Shown in pieces: positions 29,889 to 37,690 of a stretch of DNA of 47,704 bases. Position 1 is the stretch's first letter; every line of letters starts with the position of its first letter. Made by a program: the position numbers and the translations under genes. The stretch spans positions 1-47,704 of the forward strand of contig JACOXG010000014.1 in NCBI GenBank assembly GCA_016176405.1. Reading direction: 5' to 3'. Source of the DNA: Candidatus Daviesbacteria bacterium (GTDB lineage Bacteria > Patescibacteriota > Microgenomatia > Daviesbacterales > UBA10151). Under the pieces are notes generated by a model. The model did not search any database and was not told the origin of the DNA. It was given only the letters and a program-made list of their open reading frames with translations.

Positions 29889-31010
29889 CTACTTTAAAAT
29901 ACTCAGCGGATTTATAGGTACTCCCTTAAAGTGAATTTCCAAATGCAGATGCATACCAGTTGACCTACCTGTGGAACCCATCTGGCCGATCAGCTGACCT
30001 CTACTAACTGTTTCCCCCACCGATACATAAATATTAGACAGATGTCCATATAAAGATCTGTAGCCATTACCATGATCAATCACCACCCGATTTCCATATC
30101 CATAACCATCCGGCCAACCTGCTACCACCACTGTTCCGCCATCTGAAGCAGCAATTCCCGGAGCACCTCTATTGGCAATATCAATCCCTCTGTGATACCA
30201 GGCGAAATACTGGCTTATAGAGCCTCCTGCCGGCCAAATAAAGGAGGCACCAAACGGAGCAGAGAAAGCCGGAGACTGGGGACCTTGGGCCAAATATTGA
30301 GGCTGAGGTCTACGTTTTACAGGAACTTTAACCTCTGGCGGTGACCCATCAGGAATGATTAACAGCTGCCCGACCCTCAGTTTAAAATCATCCGGAATGC
30401 CGTTAAAGGGAAAATCAACTATGGCCTGAGACTCTGCAGAATATTTTTTGGCCACCGACTCTAAGCTATCCCCTGATTTGACCACATGTGATACTCCAGA
30501 CACTGGTAAAATCTTTAAAGTCTGACCCGGCTTAATTTGATCAGAGGTTAAATTATTTTCCCACTTAATGGTATAGGTAGAAATATTAAATTTTTCCGCA
30601 ATGGTAGATAAAGTATCTCCACTTTCTACTTCATACTCTAAAATTTCTGATCTGGGCTTTTCAGAATATTCAGTATGAGGATCCTGAAAGCCTTCTAAAA
30701 TTGGACCTGCCGGAAAGGGTTCAAAAGCATCCGTAAAACGGGGATCTGGTCCCCCAATGCCAGGATAAGTGGAGGAGATTAGGCTTTGGCCTCCAAAAAT
30801 GCCCGAAGTTAAAATTCCCACGGATGCCAGTCCAATCATAGAGCCGTGCCAAAATCTTTTTTGGTGTACTCCCCTCCCATACATTAAAATATTAACCCAA
30901 AAGTTTTTAACTCCTTCAAACTGGTGGGCAAAGATAGAGATCTTCCGTTTGGAATACCAAATTAAGGCCCGAAAAAGGGCCTTTAAATCATCATTTAGGG
31001 AATTCACCAA
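29889..31010 (-). CDS. LysM and M23 peptidase (cell-wall endopeptidase)
   Basis: The 373-residue protein has an N-terminal membrane anchor (MIGLASVGILTSGIFGG). Two LysM peptidoglycan-binding motifs follow (YEVESGDTLSTIAEKFN, VVKSGDSLESVAKKYS), then a C-terminal M23 zinc endopeptidase domain with HRGIDIAN, YGHLSNI and MHLHLEIHF, so the metal ligands are present. M23 enzymes cut peptide bridges of peptidoglycan. The open frame begins with TTG then GTG; GTG at 31007 or a later ATG could be the true start. It is near the prepilin-like gene but separated from it by 36 bases. Length is typical. Confidence 0.92.
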   Translation of the reverse strand: MVNSLNDDLKALFRALIWYSKRKISIFAHQFEGVKNFWVNILMYGRGVHQKRFWHGSMIGLASVGILTSGIFGGQSLISSTYPGIGGPDPRFTDAFEPFPAGPILEGFQDPHTEYSEKPRSEILEYEVESGDTLSTIAEKFNISTYTIKWENNLTSDQIKPGQTLKILPVSGVSHVVKSGDSLESVAKKYSAESQAIVDFPFNGIPDDFKLRVGQLLIIPDGSPPEVKVPVKRRPQPQYLAQGPQSPAFSAPFGASFIWPAGGSISQYFAWYHRGIDIANRGAPGIAASDGGTVVVAGWPDGYGYGNRVVIDHGNGYRSLYGHLSNIYVSVGETVSRGQLIGQMGSTGRSTGMHLHLEIHFKGVPINPLSILK

Positions 31011-31046
31011 GATATTTTAAACTAAGTAGTCAAGTTGGTCCAAATT

Positions 31047-31649
31047 TTAATCCTGAGAGGTCACCAGAAAAAGCTTGCCAGTATCAGGTCCTCCGGGAAT
31101 CACCGAAGTTATATTTTGACCATTACAAAAATTGTATGTTTTATTGCCAGACGTCTCAGGATCTTGGCTGTTTTCTAACTTGGCAGCCAAGATATAGTAT
31201 TGAGCTACACCTGAGGGGCAACCGCTGCCTGTGACAGTGCCAGACCAGTAACTATAAGTATAATTTGAGCTGGCTGCCCAAGGTAATCCAGAAGTATTTT
31301 GGGGGTCTTTAGGTAGTAAATTGATATAGCTGGTATTAAAGGCAGTGGTGGTCAATTGAGAGCTACAAGAAGATCCCTTATCATCGATCCATGAATCTGA
31401 TGTACTGGTTTGCCAACCATTGGAACTACCTACTCCACTATTGGTATTGTCTGAACAAGGATAACGGTCATTTTTCTGATAATAAATAGATAGGGCTGCC
31501 TGAATTGATCTTAGATCTTGCTTTCTTCTAGTATCTTTGGCCCCTTTTTGTCCTTGTTGGTACATGACCATACCAATTGAGGAAATAATGGCAATAATGG
31601 TAATAACTACTAGTAGTTCAATAAGGGTAAAACCACGGACAGAGTTCAT
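31047..31649 (-). CDS. Type IV prepilin-like protein (pseudopilin)
   Basis: The N-terminus RGFTLIELLVVITIIAIISSIG is a textbook prepilin peptidase site (cleavage after Gly, then FTLIE) followed by the hydrophobic assembly helix, with a seven-residue leader (MNSVRGF start). The helix continues to DTRRKQDLRSIQAALSIYYQKNDRYP, a pattern common to pseudopilins. The globular part has four or more cysteines and many Ser, Thr and Gly residues. The 200-residue length is normal. No other pilus machinery is in the window. With ComEC and ComEA present, a role in DNA uptake pili is possible. Confidence 0.88.
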   Translation of the reverse strand: MNSVRGFTLIELLVVITIIAIISSIGMVMYQQGQKGAKDTRRKQDLRSIQAALSIYYQKNDRYPCSDNTNSGVGSSNGWQTSTSDSWIDDKGSSCSSQLTTTAFNTSYINLLPKDPQNTSGLPWAASSNYTYSYWSGTVTGSGCPSGVAQYYILAAKLENSQDPETSGNKTYNFCNGQNITSVIPGGPDTGKLFLVTSQD

Positions 31650-31686
31650 ACAATCATTATAACTATTATAATAATTATAACAATTA

Positions 31687-33096
31687 TCACTTCACATCTT
31701 TTAAGGTTTTGAGAAAATCTCCATTAGAATCTGTTTTTGATAATCTGTCCAAAAATACCTCAGTTCTTTCTGCAGGATTCAAAATAGACAACATTCTTCT
31801 CATAATCACCATCTGTTTATAATAATCCTCGGAAAATAACAACTGCTCTTGTCTGGTGCCAGAGGCCTCAATATCAATGGCTGGAAAAGTCCTTCTTTCA
31901 GCCAGTCCCCGATCCAAATGCATCTCCATATTACCAGTACCTTTAAACTCCTCATAGATCAAATCATCCATTCTAGATCCTGTATCAATTAAAGCTGTAC
32001 CAATGATGGTTAATGACCCACCTTCTTCACAAGATCTGGCCGCTCCAAAAAAATGCTTGGGAGGATAAAGAGCCACTGGGTCAAATCCACCACTTAAAGT
32101 TCTACCAGAAGGAGGTACAGATAGGTTGTAGGCCCTTCCAAGCCGAGTTATGGAGTCAAGTAAAATTACCACCTCTTTCCCTTGTTCCACCAGCCTTTTA
32201 GCTCTTTCCAAGGCAATTTCTGCTGCTGCTGTTTGAGCCTCTGCTGGCTCATCAAAATTAGAAGCAATCACATCTCCTTTAATGGATCTGGAAATATCTG
32301 TCACCTCTTCTGGTCGCTCCCCCACCAAAACTGCCATTAAAATCACATCAGGATGATTTTTGGCAATTCCCTCTGCAATATCTTTTAAAATAGTTGTTTT
32401 ACCGGCCTTAGGAGGAGAGACAATCAAACCTCTTTGGCCAAAACCAATGGGAACAACCAGATCGATCACTCTTTGAGATAGGGGAGTTTTACCAGTTTCT
32501 AATTTTAAGTGTTTATTAGGATAAACTGCTGTTAAATCTTCAAATTTGGGCCTTTTTTTGGCTCTGCCAGTATCTGAGACCATTTTATCTGCATCCTCAC
32601 CATTGACTTTTTTGACTTGCAGCAAACCAAAGTATCTTTCAGTTTCTTTGGGTGGGCGGGCTGCACCATCTACCAAATCACCACTTCTTAATTGAAATCT
32701 TCTGATTTGAGAAGCGGAAATATAAACATCGGAATCTGAGGGGATATATTTAGGTCTTAAAAATCCATGCCCTTCGGGCATGATATCCAGTATTCCAGAG
32801 ACTTCCTCAGTTGGTACATCACGGCCCGCTTCGCCGGAGCGATAGCGAGGCGAGTCAGGATAATCACGGCTGCCATTTTGGTAGCCATTACTACTGTAGC
32901 CATAGCTACGGGATGTGGGAGGTGAGACGTGGGATGTGGGATTTTCTTTTTCCACTTTCTCACTTCCCATTTCCCACTTCTTTTCCTCACCGCTTCCCAC
33001 CAGCTCATCTGCTGAGGGTTCTTCAGTCTTACTAGACTCTTGACTCTCGACTCTAGATTCTTCTTTAGGTTTAAATGATTTAGTTACACGAGGCAT
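31687..33096 (-). CDS. rho: Transcription termination factor Rho with repeat-derived N-terminal extension
   Basis: Rho is the hexameric RNA helicase that ends transcripts. The 469-residue protein has the cold-shock-like RNA-binding domain (EGHGFLRPKYIPSDSDVYIS), the P-loop SPPKAGKTTILK, VGERPEEVTDI, the Walker B ILLDSITRLGRAYN with the SVPPSGRTLSGG loop, and ALIDTGSRMDD. All core motifs are intact. The first 100 residues are low complexity. They are encoded by two repeats that also occur between genes in this window: the CTAG-rich word and the GTGAG/CTCAC palindrome. A REP-like stretch near 32825-32855 adds another piece. Rho homologues in this lineage often have variable N-termini; here its origin can be seen. 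Confidence 0.97.
   Translation of the reverse strand: MPRVTKSFKPKEESRVESQESSKTEEPSADELVGSGEEKKWEMGSEKVEKENPTSHVSPPTSRSYGYSSNGYQNGSRDYPDSPRYRSGEAGRDVPTEEVSGILDIMPEGHGFLRPKYIPSDSDVYISASQIRRFQLRSGDLVDGAARPPKETERYFGLLQVKKVNGEDADKMVSDTGRAKKRPKFEDLTAVYPNKHLKLETGKTPLSQRVIDLVVPIGFGQRGLIVSPPKAGKTTILKDIAEGIAKNHPDVILMAVLVGERPEEVTDISRSIKGDVIASNFDEPAEAQTAAAEIALERAKRLVEQGKEVVILLDSITRLGRAYNLSVPPSGRTLSGGFDPVALYPPKHFFGAARSCEEGGSLTIIGTALIDTGSRMDDLIYEEFKGTGNMEMHLDRGLAERRTFPAIDIEASGTRQEQLLFSEDYYKQMVIMRRMLSILNPAERTEVFLDRLSKTDSNGDFLKTLKDVK
32911..33060. repeat. Two intergenic repeat types inserted in frame in rho
   Basis: The stretch 32911-33000 contains GGATGTGGGAGGTGAGACG followed by CTTTCTCACTTCCCA words, the same palindromic element as at 2934-3031 and 5630-5726. 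It encodes PTSHVSPPTS. The stretch 33031-33060 carries ACTAGACTCTTGACTC and CTCTAGATTC, matching the CTAG repeat at 146-215, and encodes SRVESQESS. Confidence 0.6.
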
Positions 33097-33109
33097 ATGG
33101 TTGGGAAAA

Positions 33110-33238
33110 ATTACAAAATATCAAATAACAAATTCCAAATAATTTAGAAACTCCAAATTTGAATATTTAAACATTTGATCATTTGAATTTATTTGTTATT
33201 TGATGCTTGGTACTTGGAATTTTCTCAGGGAACTGTAA
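33110..33238. repeat. AT-rich palindromic intergenic repeat, rho upstream
   Basis: The words CAAATAACAAATTCCAAAT and ATTTGTTATTTGATGCTTGG face each other across AAATTTGAATATTTAAAC, giving a long imperfect hairpin of about 125 bases. A related element lies at 41133-41230. It fills most of the gap between rho and the LPKTG protein gene; no gene is seen in it. Confidence 0.55.
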
Positions 33239-33275
33239 GTGGAGAACTTACGATCTTAGTAAACCATATATTAGC

Positions 33276-34577
33276 TCAATTGTCAAGATTGTGCTTGAAC
33301 TGTCTTTTCTCCCAAAGGTAATTGGGATTAGAGGAATCATCCTCTGAAACCTTGGAAAACTTCCTCATCCTTAAACCTGCTGGCAGGAAGGCTAGAACTG
33401 TCCAGGCCAATAATGGTAATCCAGTTTTAGGCAGTTCTTTAACTCCCAGTACTTGACCAGTCACGACTACAGGAGCAGTACCTCCCACGCCTACATTGAC
33501 ACTTCCCCCAGTGGCAGAAGAGGTAGATGAGCTAGTGCTGCTAGAAGAGCTGGTGGAAGAGGAGGTATTAGTTATGTTGATAGGATTGTTATTAACATTA
33601 TTGTTTGTATTAATAATTTGGACACAAACAATCGTATTACCGCTAAATGCTACTTGAAAGCCCTCTGGACATTGTAGTGTTGGTCCAGGTGTAGCAGTTG
33701 GAGTCGGGGTCGGAGTTGGTGTTGGTGTTGGTGTAGGTGTAGGTGTTGGGGTAGGAGTAGCGCTAGGTGTTGGTATTGGTGTTGGAGTAGGAGTAGGCGT
33801 AGGGGTCGGGGTAGGAGTAGCGCTAGGTGTGGGTGTTGGAGTTGGAGTTGGTGTTGGTGTTGGAGTGGGTGCAGATGTAGGTGTTGGGGTAGGAGTGGGT
33901 GTGGGGGTTGGTGTTGGAGTAGGAGTAGGTTGCATAAGAGCAAAGTTTGCCACACAGTCAACATCAGCAGCTGATTGTCTACCATCTGAGGTGAAGAAAT
34001 AACCATTAACCTGAATATGAACAGGCACTTGCCCACCCCAGTTATTATCAGGACGTGCTACTTCTGCATAACTGAATGTTCTACTATCTGTAGTTCTGGC
34101 TGTTGAATATTCATTAGTTGGTAGATAGTGATTTGAACCCTCATAATAAATAGGCCTTGGTCCAGTTGCTGAATCAGTATTATCATTATTATAGAAAGCA
34201 TACATAAACTTGGTCACAGGAGTGTTGGCAATGGTGGTGACAGTGACTGATTCACCTGGGTTAACCACAGCTCTATCTTCATAGGTAGTCACACAAAGAT
34301 CAGGTCTGGCTGGAGGCGGTGGTGGAGGTGGTGGTTCATCTGGCGGCTCATCTGGTGGCCATGGTGTAGGTTCTGGTGTAGGAGGTGGTGGTGGAGGTGG
34401 TGGTTCCACGGGTGGACAGGGTTGATCAGCACATTCCTCAGCTAATACAGCTCCCCCTCCTTGTCCAAAACTAGGAGAAAGAAAACCAGCTTGAGCTCCC
34501 ATAAAAAGAACTAGGGCTGATAACCCTATTAATGAGTATTTTGCAAATTTGGTTAAGAAAACAGTATTTGCATTCAT
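33276..34577 (-). CDS. LPKTG-type surface protein with Thr-Pro repeat stalk
   Basis: The 433-residue protein has a signal peptide ([18 protein letters not shown]), a proline-rich stretch ([16 protein letters not shown]) and a globular domain of about 130 residues ([21 protein letters not shown] onward) that I cannot assign. A long (TP)n stalk, an Asn/Ser-rich linker and LPKTG with a hydrophobic stretch and MRK follow. This is the layout of sortase-anchored cell-wall proteins. The tail after the hydrophobic stretch is longer (about 30 residues) than usual, so it may instead be a membrane protein. The stalk is encoded by a GGTGTT/GGAGTA-type repeat that can change length. No sortase gene is in the window. 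Confidence 0.75.
   Translation of the reverse strand: MNANTVFLTKFAKYSLIGLSALVLFMGAQAGFLSPSFGQGGGAVLAEECADQPCPPVEPPPPPPPPTPEPTPWPPDEPPDEPPPPPPPPARPDLCVTTYEDRAVVNPGESVTVTTIANTPVTKFMYAFYNNDNTDSATGPRPIYYEGSNHYLPTNEYSTARTTDSRTFSYAEVARPDNNWGGQVPVHIQVNGYFFTSDGRQSAADVDCVANFALMQPTPTPTPTPTPTPTPTPTSAPTPTPTPTPTPTPTPSATPTPTPTPTPTPTPIPTPSATPTPTPTPTPTPTPTPTPTPTATPGPTLQCPEGFQVAFSGNTIVCVQIINTNNNVNNNPINITNTSSSTSSSSSTSSSTSSATGGSVNVGVGGTAPVVVTGQVLGVKELPKTGLPLLAWTVLAFLPAGLRMRKFSKVSEDDSSNPNYLWEKRQFKHNLDN
33682..33932. repeat. Hexanucleotide-like tract coding for the Thr-Pro stalk
   Basis: About 250 bases are made of GGTGTTGG, GTAGGAGTAGG and close variants. They read as alternating Thr and Pro codons on the minus strand, with a few Ala, Ser and Ile breaks. 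The larger unit GGGGTAGGAGTAGCGCTAGG occurs twice. Slippage here would lengthen or shorten the stalk, or shift the frame if the change is not a multiple of three. Confidence 0.85.
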
Positions 34578-34594
34578 TTTTTAATTTGCTGCTT

Positions 34595-34623
34595 ATGCTA
34601 CTATAGGTTCGCTACTTTGTCAA
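34595..34623 (-). promoter_or_regulatory. Promoter of the LPKTG protein gene
   Basis: On the minus strand TTGACA (34618-34623) is followed after exactly 17 bases by TAGCAT (34595-34600). Transcription would begin about 10 bases before the ATG, giving a very short leader. The words GCTTATGC (34591-34598) and its reverse complement GCATAAGC (34641-34648) flank it and may be an operator. Confidence 0.5.
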
Positions 34624-34739
34624 GTATTGGTTATTTTGCTGCATAAGCCATATGTTCATAACCTAAGTTATGAGTCTTTCAACAAAAACTATATGCTATA
34701 TTAATCCTTTTTCTATTGACTATCATCAAAAAAACGTAA

Positions 34740-35100
34740 TAATCTTGAAAGAAACTAGATGAATACTATCGGGAGTTTGTCCCTGCCCTAGACAAACCCC
34801 CGATAATAGTCACCAAGTCTCTAAAGTCCTGACTTTGAGGTTAATATTTGTCCAATTTTTTGAGTTCGAAGCTAATTTGGGGTCTTGACAACCCCCTAAA
34901 ATTTAATCTATTCTAAATTTTAGAGGATAACTTCTATCTGCTCTTGAGGTTATCTTCGAAATCAATAAAAAGGGCATTGCTATTCGAGTCCGTCTGCGGT
35001 AGTAATGCTCTTTTTTTATCCCCGGAGGGATAAAAAAAGAGCCTTGCGAGAACTACGCTACTATTGAAATTGTTGTTTCAATAGTGCTCCGTTCTCTAAA
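34740..35100. other. Non-coding region packed with hairpins
   Basis: No gene was recognised here. Inverted repeats follow one another: 34765-34810 (ACTATCGGG...CCCGATAATAGT with inner GTTTGTC/GACAAAC), 34896-34923 (CTAAAATTTA/TAAATTTTAG), 34926-34954 (GATAACTTC/GAGGTTATC), 34971-35011, 35007-35042 (16-bp perfect arms GCTCTTTTTTTATCCC) and 35048-35096 (GAGAAC/GTTCTC with inner ACTATTGAAA/TTTCAATAGT). The region from the LPKTG gene start to the twin-arginine gene is almost 1 kb. It may hold a structured RNA or be a recombination or terminator zone. I could not match it to tmRNA, RNase P RNA or 6S RNA. Confidence 0.5.
34971..35017 (+). terminator. Rho-independent terminator, usable in both directions
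   Basis: AGGGCATTGCTA (34971-34982) pairs with TAGTAATGCTCT (35000-35011) over 12 bases, including two G-T pairs, and seven T follow at 35011-35017. On the minus strand the same stem is followed by TTTTTATTG. The T-run is also part of the next perfect hairpin (35007-35042), so the two structures exclude each other. Confidence 0.65.
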
Positions 35101-35210
35101 TGCTCTTTACCCGCTGTACTGTTATTAAATTTGTACAACCGCTTCGCTTTCCCACCTTATAAATCTTATTTACTTTATAAATGTTATAACTTTTAATGTG
35201 CTACCTTAAA

Positions 35211-35251
35211 AAAGACAGTAGGAAGTCCGTCTGCCTCTTCCTACTGTCTTT
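35211..35251 (-). terminator. Strong terminator after a small minus-strand open frame
   Basis: AAAGACAGTAGGAAG (35211-35225) pairs perfectly with CTTCCTACTGTCTTT (35237-35251). The loop, read on the minus strand, is AGGCAGACGGA. Six T follow on the minus strand (35208-35213). It overlaps the stop codon of the 44-codon open frame, as expected for the end of a short transcript. Confidence 0.75.
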
Positions 35252-35384
35252 AGTTTCTGACCATCAAGATTAACTTCTGATCAGCATCTGTTAACACTTT
35301 TTTAACTTGCTCTGAAATAGCATCAATCCTTTTTGTTCTCTCTCTTTTACTCTTTTTTCCCAACGTCAATCTGACTAAATTCAT
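35250..35384 (-). CDS. Possible 44-residue basic protein
   Basis: Reading from an ATG at 35384 gives MNLVRLTLGKKSKRERTKR, then DAISEQVKKVLTDADQKLILMVRN. The product is strongly basic in its first half with an amphipathic helix after it. I recognise no family. In favour are a TTGACA hexamer about 35 bases upstream of the ATG and a strong terminator exactly at the stop, which together make a self-contained unit. Against it are the lack of a clear ribosome binding site and the short length. It could instead be part of a small RNA transcript. Confidence 0.35.
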   Translation of the reverse strand: MNLVRLTLGKKSKRERTKRIDAISEQVKKVLTDADQKLILMVRN

Positions 35385-35574
35385 GACAATTTGACTCTAC
35401 CATAAAAAAATACTATTTGTCAAGTATTTTAAGTCCCATAGGTTTTTTTATATCAAATTATGTTAGTCCCGTAGTTACTAAAAGAGGTTACCTATCTTAT
35501 TATACGTTGTTATAACAATCTAAACTAGGGTTATACTTTTAGTAATTAACAAAAAGGTAAAATTGTGGAAAACT

Positions 35575-36621
35575 TTAGGCAGCTAGAATACTAATGCCTT
35601 CCCCTCTGGGGTGACGGGCAACTAGTTGTCTAAAATTCTTCTCAGGAGCGATAACGTCCGCTTGCTTTTCTATTTTGTATTGTCTTTTCATTACCAGAAT
35701 TGATTCCCTATCTTCCATTGCTCTGGTCAGAGCAAGAGGACTACCATAGACCAAAGCAAAAACTAAATCTCGCCTGACAGGAATCCTAATTCTTCTAGAA
35801 TTACTATTCTCTTGCCAATAAGTTACTTCACCTCTCAATGCATCCGGAATTTGTCCCTCAATTGGGTAATAAGGATCGTAAGTCATTTTTATTAGCCTAC
35901 GAGAAAACCAATTTGGGGCTAAATTAAAATCATCGCTTTTAAAGAAAGTTTGATCCGGAGTGACTCCATCACATTTTGCAAACCATTCCCCTCCTTGTCC
36001 GGGCTTCGGTCTATTTGCCTCAAAAGGATAAGGAGCAGTACCATCAGCGTACAAGCCTAATCTCCCCCTATCTTCATTACTGCCATAAGTATACTCAGTG
36101 AAACCCAATGGAACTGCCTGAGTAGCCAAAGCCGTTAACAATCCTATCTTGGTGGGATAATCAATAGGATATCCTTTGTACCAGTTAGTCAGAAACGAGG
36201 GTTCTGGAAAAAGACATCTTGACATAGCTGCTCGAGCACAATATCCCGCAGATGGATCTCTTAATAATCTGAGTGCATTAGACCAATCCGCGCAAGCTTT
36301 AAAAGCATCGCTTTGCTCTCTAAATTCTTCCCAATGAATTTGCTCATATAAATCCAAAGCTCCCCCTGGAGCATCTAACATTTCTATGCCCCATTGCTGG
36401 GCAACGCTTTCTAAAACTGGAAACCATCGTCTGGAGGCCTCTGTAGACCAAAATGCTTCAGCATTTGCCTTACCAACATTTTTAAGAAGCCAAACGAGAA
36501 CAGCAGGACCTGCAAACGCTGCAGAGGCTCCACCAACAAGAGCAGCGCGGCGAGTTATTTTCCAGTTTAAAAAACCACTTTCTGGATTAGGCGCTCCTAG
36601 TGACTGTTCATTGTCTATCAT
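35575..36621 (-). CDS. Unknown exported protein with twin-arginine-like signal
   Basis: The 348-residue protein begins with a charged stretch and then TRRAALVGGASAAFAGPAVLVW, a twin-arginine motif followed by a mild hydrophobic region as in Tat signals. It could equally be a simple membrane anchor. The rest is soluble, rich in Trp, Tyr and Arg, with several cysteines (FKACADW, GYCARAAMSRC, FAKCDG). I do not recognise a domain. Similar unassigned proteins with a start like this occur in Patescibacteria, but I cannot name a family. No Tat translocase gene is in the window. It is 66 bases from the PIN-TRAM gene on the same strand. Confidence 0.65.
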   Translation of the reverse strand: MIDNEQSLGAPNPESGFLNWKITRRAALVGGASAAFAGPAVLVWLLKNVGKANAEAFWSTEASRRWFPVLESVAQQWGIEMLDAPGGALDLYEQIHWEEFREQSDAFKACADWSNALRLLRDPSAGYCARAAMSRCLFPEPSFLTNWYKGYPIDYPTKIGLLTALATQAVPLGFTEYTYGSNEDRGRLGLYADGTAPYPFEANRPKPGQGGEWFAKCDGVTPDQTFFKSDDFNLAPNWFSRRLIKMTYDPYYPIEGQIPDALRGEVTYWQENSNSRRIRIPVRRDLVFALVYGSPLALTRAMEDRESILVMKRQYKIEKQADVIAPEKNFRQLVARHPRGEGISILAA

Positions 36622-36687
36622 AGTCCTAAATTATACTCCTATGGGTCCAAAAATCAAGTAATAGGTCAGTAAGGCTTTGGCAAGAGA

Positions 36688-37590
36688 TTAGGCTTGGGTG
36701 GCAAAGATCATTTTCCCTTGAGGAATCTGAATAATCTTGGAAACTTCTACCTGCAATGTTTTACCAATTCTCTCTGCCGCCTCTGTCACCACCACCATAG
36801 TCCCATCTTCCAAATACCCTACCCCCTGGGAAGGATCTTTACCAATATGAACAATCTTTAAATCTAATTTTTCTCCTGGCAACACAGCTGTTTTAACTGC
36901 ATTAGCCAAATCATTAACATTTAATACTGACAAATTGGACACTGAGGCCACCTGATTGAGGTTAAAATCACAGGTTAAGATTCGGCCATGCAAGTTTTTA
37001 GCCAGAGAAATTAGTCTCTCATCCACTGTTTTACCCAAGTGTTGTTTATCCCAAACCTCCACCTTAAGTCCCTTAACCTTTTTCAAATCCTCAATTATCT
37101 CAAATCCTCTTCTCCCCCTTTGTCTTTTTAAATCATCTTTGGAATCAGCCACTTGCTGTAGTTCAGTTAGCACAAATGAAGGAACCAGAATTAGACCACT
37201 GATAAAACCAACCTTAGCAATATCTAAAATTCTGCCATCAATGGCAGCTGAAGTATCTAAAATTAAGGGTCTGACCAAAGAAACTGAACCAACTGCGGGA
37301 GAAGGATTGCCAAATGGCAGCGAGGGACGAGGTAGTCTCAAAAGCTGGGTGGATACTTCAGCTGAAAGTCTGCGAACAAAAAAATTAAAAAGGGTCAAAG
37401 TGATCACCCTAATATAGCGGGCTACATCCGGAAAAACTATAAAACCAATCCAAGCAGCCAAAACAGTTAAAGTAGCTCTTATTAAAAAAGGATTGGTTGA
37501 ATCAATTGGGGGTATTAACTCAGAAAAAATAATAGCCAGTGTGGCAAAAATTAATGCCAAAATCGCTCGTAAGACTAATCTTACACGCAT
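36688..37590 (-). CDS. Membrane PIN-TRAM domain protein (YacL-like)
   Basis: The 300-residue protein has two to three N-terminal membrane segments (LVLRAILALIFATLAIIFSEL, ATLTVLAAWIGFIVFPDV). A PIN nuclease domain follows with the acidic residues in LILDTSAAIDGRI, LTELQQVADS and TCDFNLNQVA, and then a TRAM RNA-binding domain (GVGYLEDGTMVVVTEAAERIG). The same domain order is seen in YacL-type proteins of Firmicutes and Actinobacteria. An RNA substrate is likely but unidentified. Length is close to the family norm (about 360), with a shorter membrane part. Confidence 0.88.
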   Translation of the reverse strand: MRVRLVLRAILALIFATLAIIFSELIPPIDSTNPFLIRATLTVLAAWIGFIVFPDVARYIRVITLTLFNFFVRRLSAEVSTQLLRLPRPSLPFGNPSPAVGSVSLVRPLILDTSAAIDGRILDIAKVGFISGLILVPSFVLTELQQVADSKDDLKRQRGRRGFEIIEDLKKVKGLKVEVWDKQHLGKTVDERLISLAKNLHGRILTCDFNLNQVASVSNLSVLNVNDLANAVKTAVLPGEKLDLKIVHIGKDPSQGVGYLEDGTMVVVTEAAERIGKTLQVEVSKIIQIPQGKMIFATQA

Positions 37591-37690
37591 AAAGATAAAT
37601 CCTTTTTGTCAGGGAAAAAATAACTTCAATAAATAATCCCTAACAATTACATTTTGCCATATCTTATTAGTAGTTGGCAAGTAGTTAAAT

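Noticed and set aside
33650-34036. Open frame of 128 residues rich in His, Leu and Gln
   Set aside because: It is a shifted reading of the Thr-Pro repeat tract.
34740-35260. tmRNA, RNase P RNA or 6S RNA in the hairpin-rich gap
   Set aside because: No tRNA-like ends with a tag frame, no RNase P signature words and no single long 6S-type hairpin were found.
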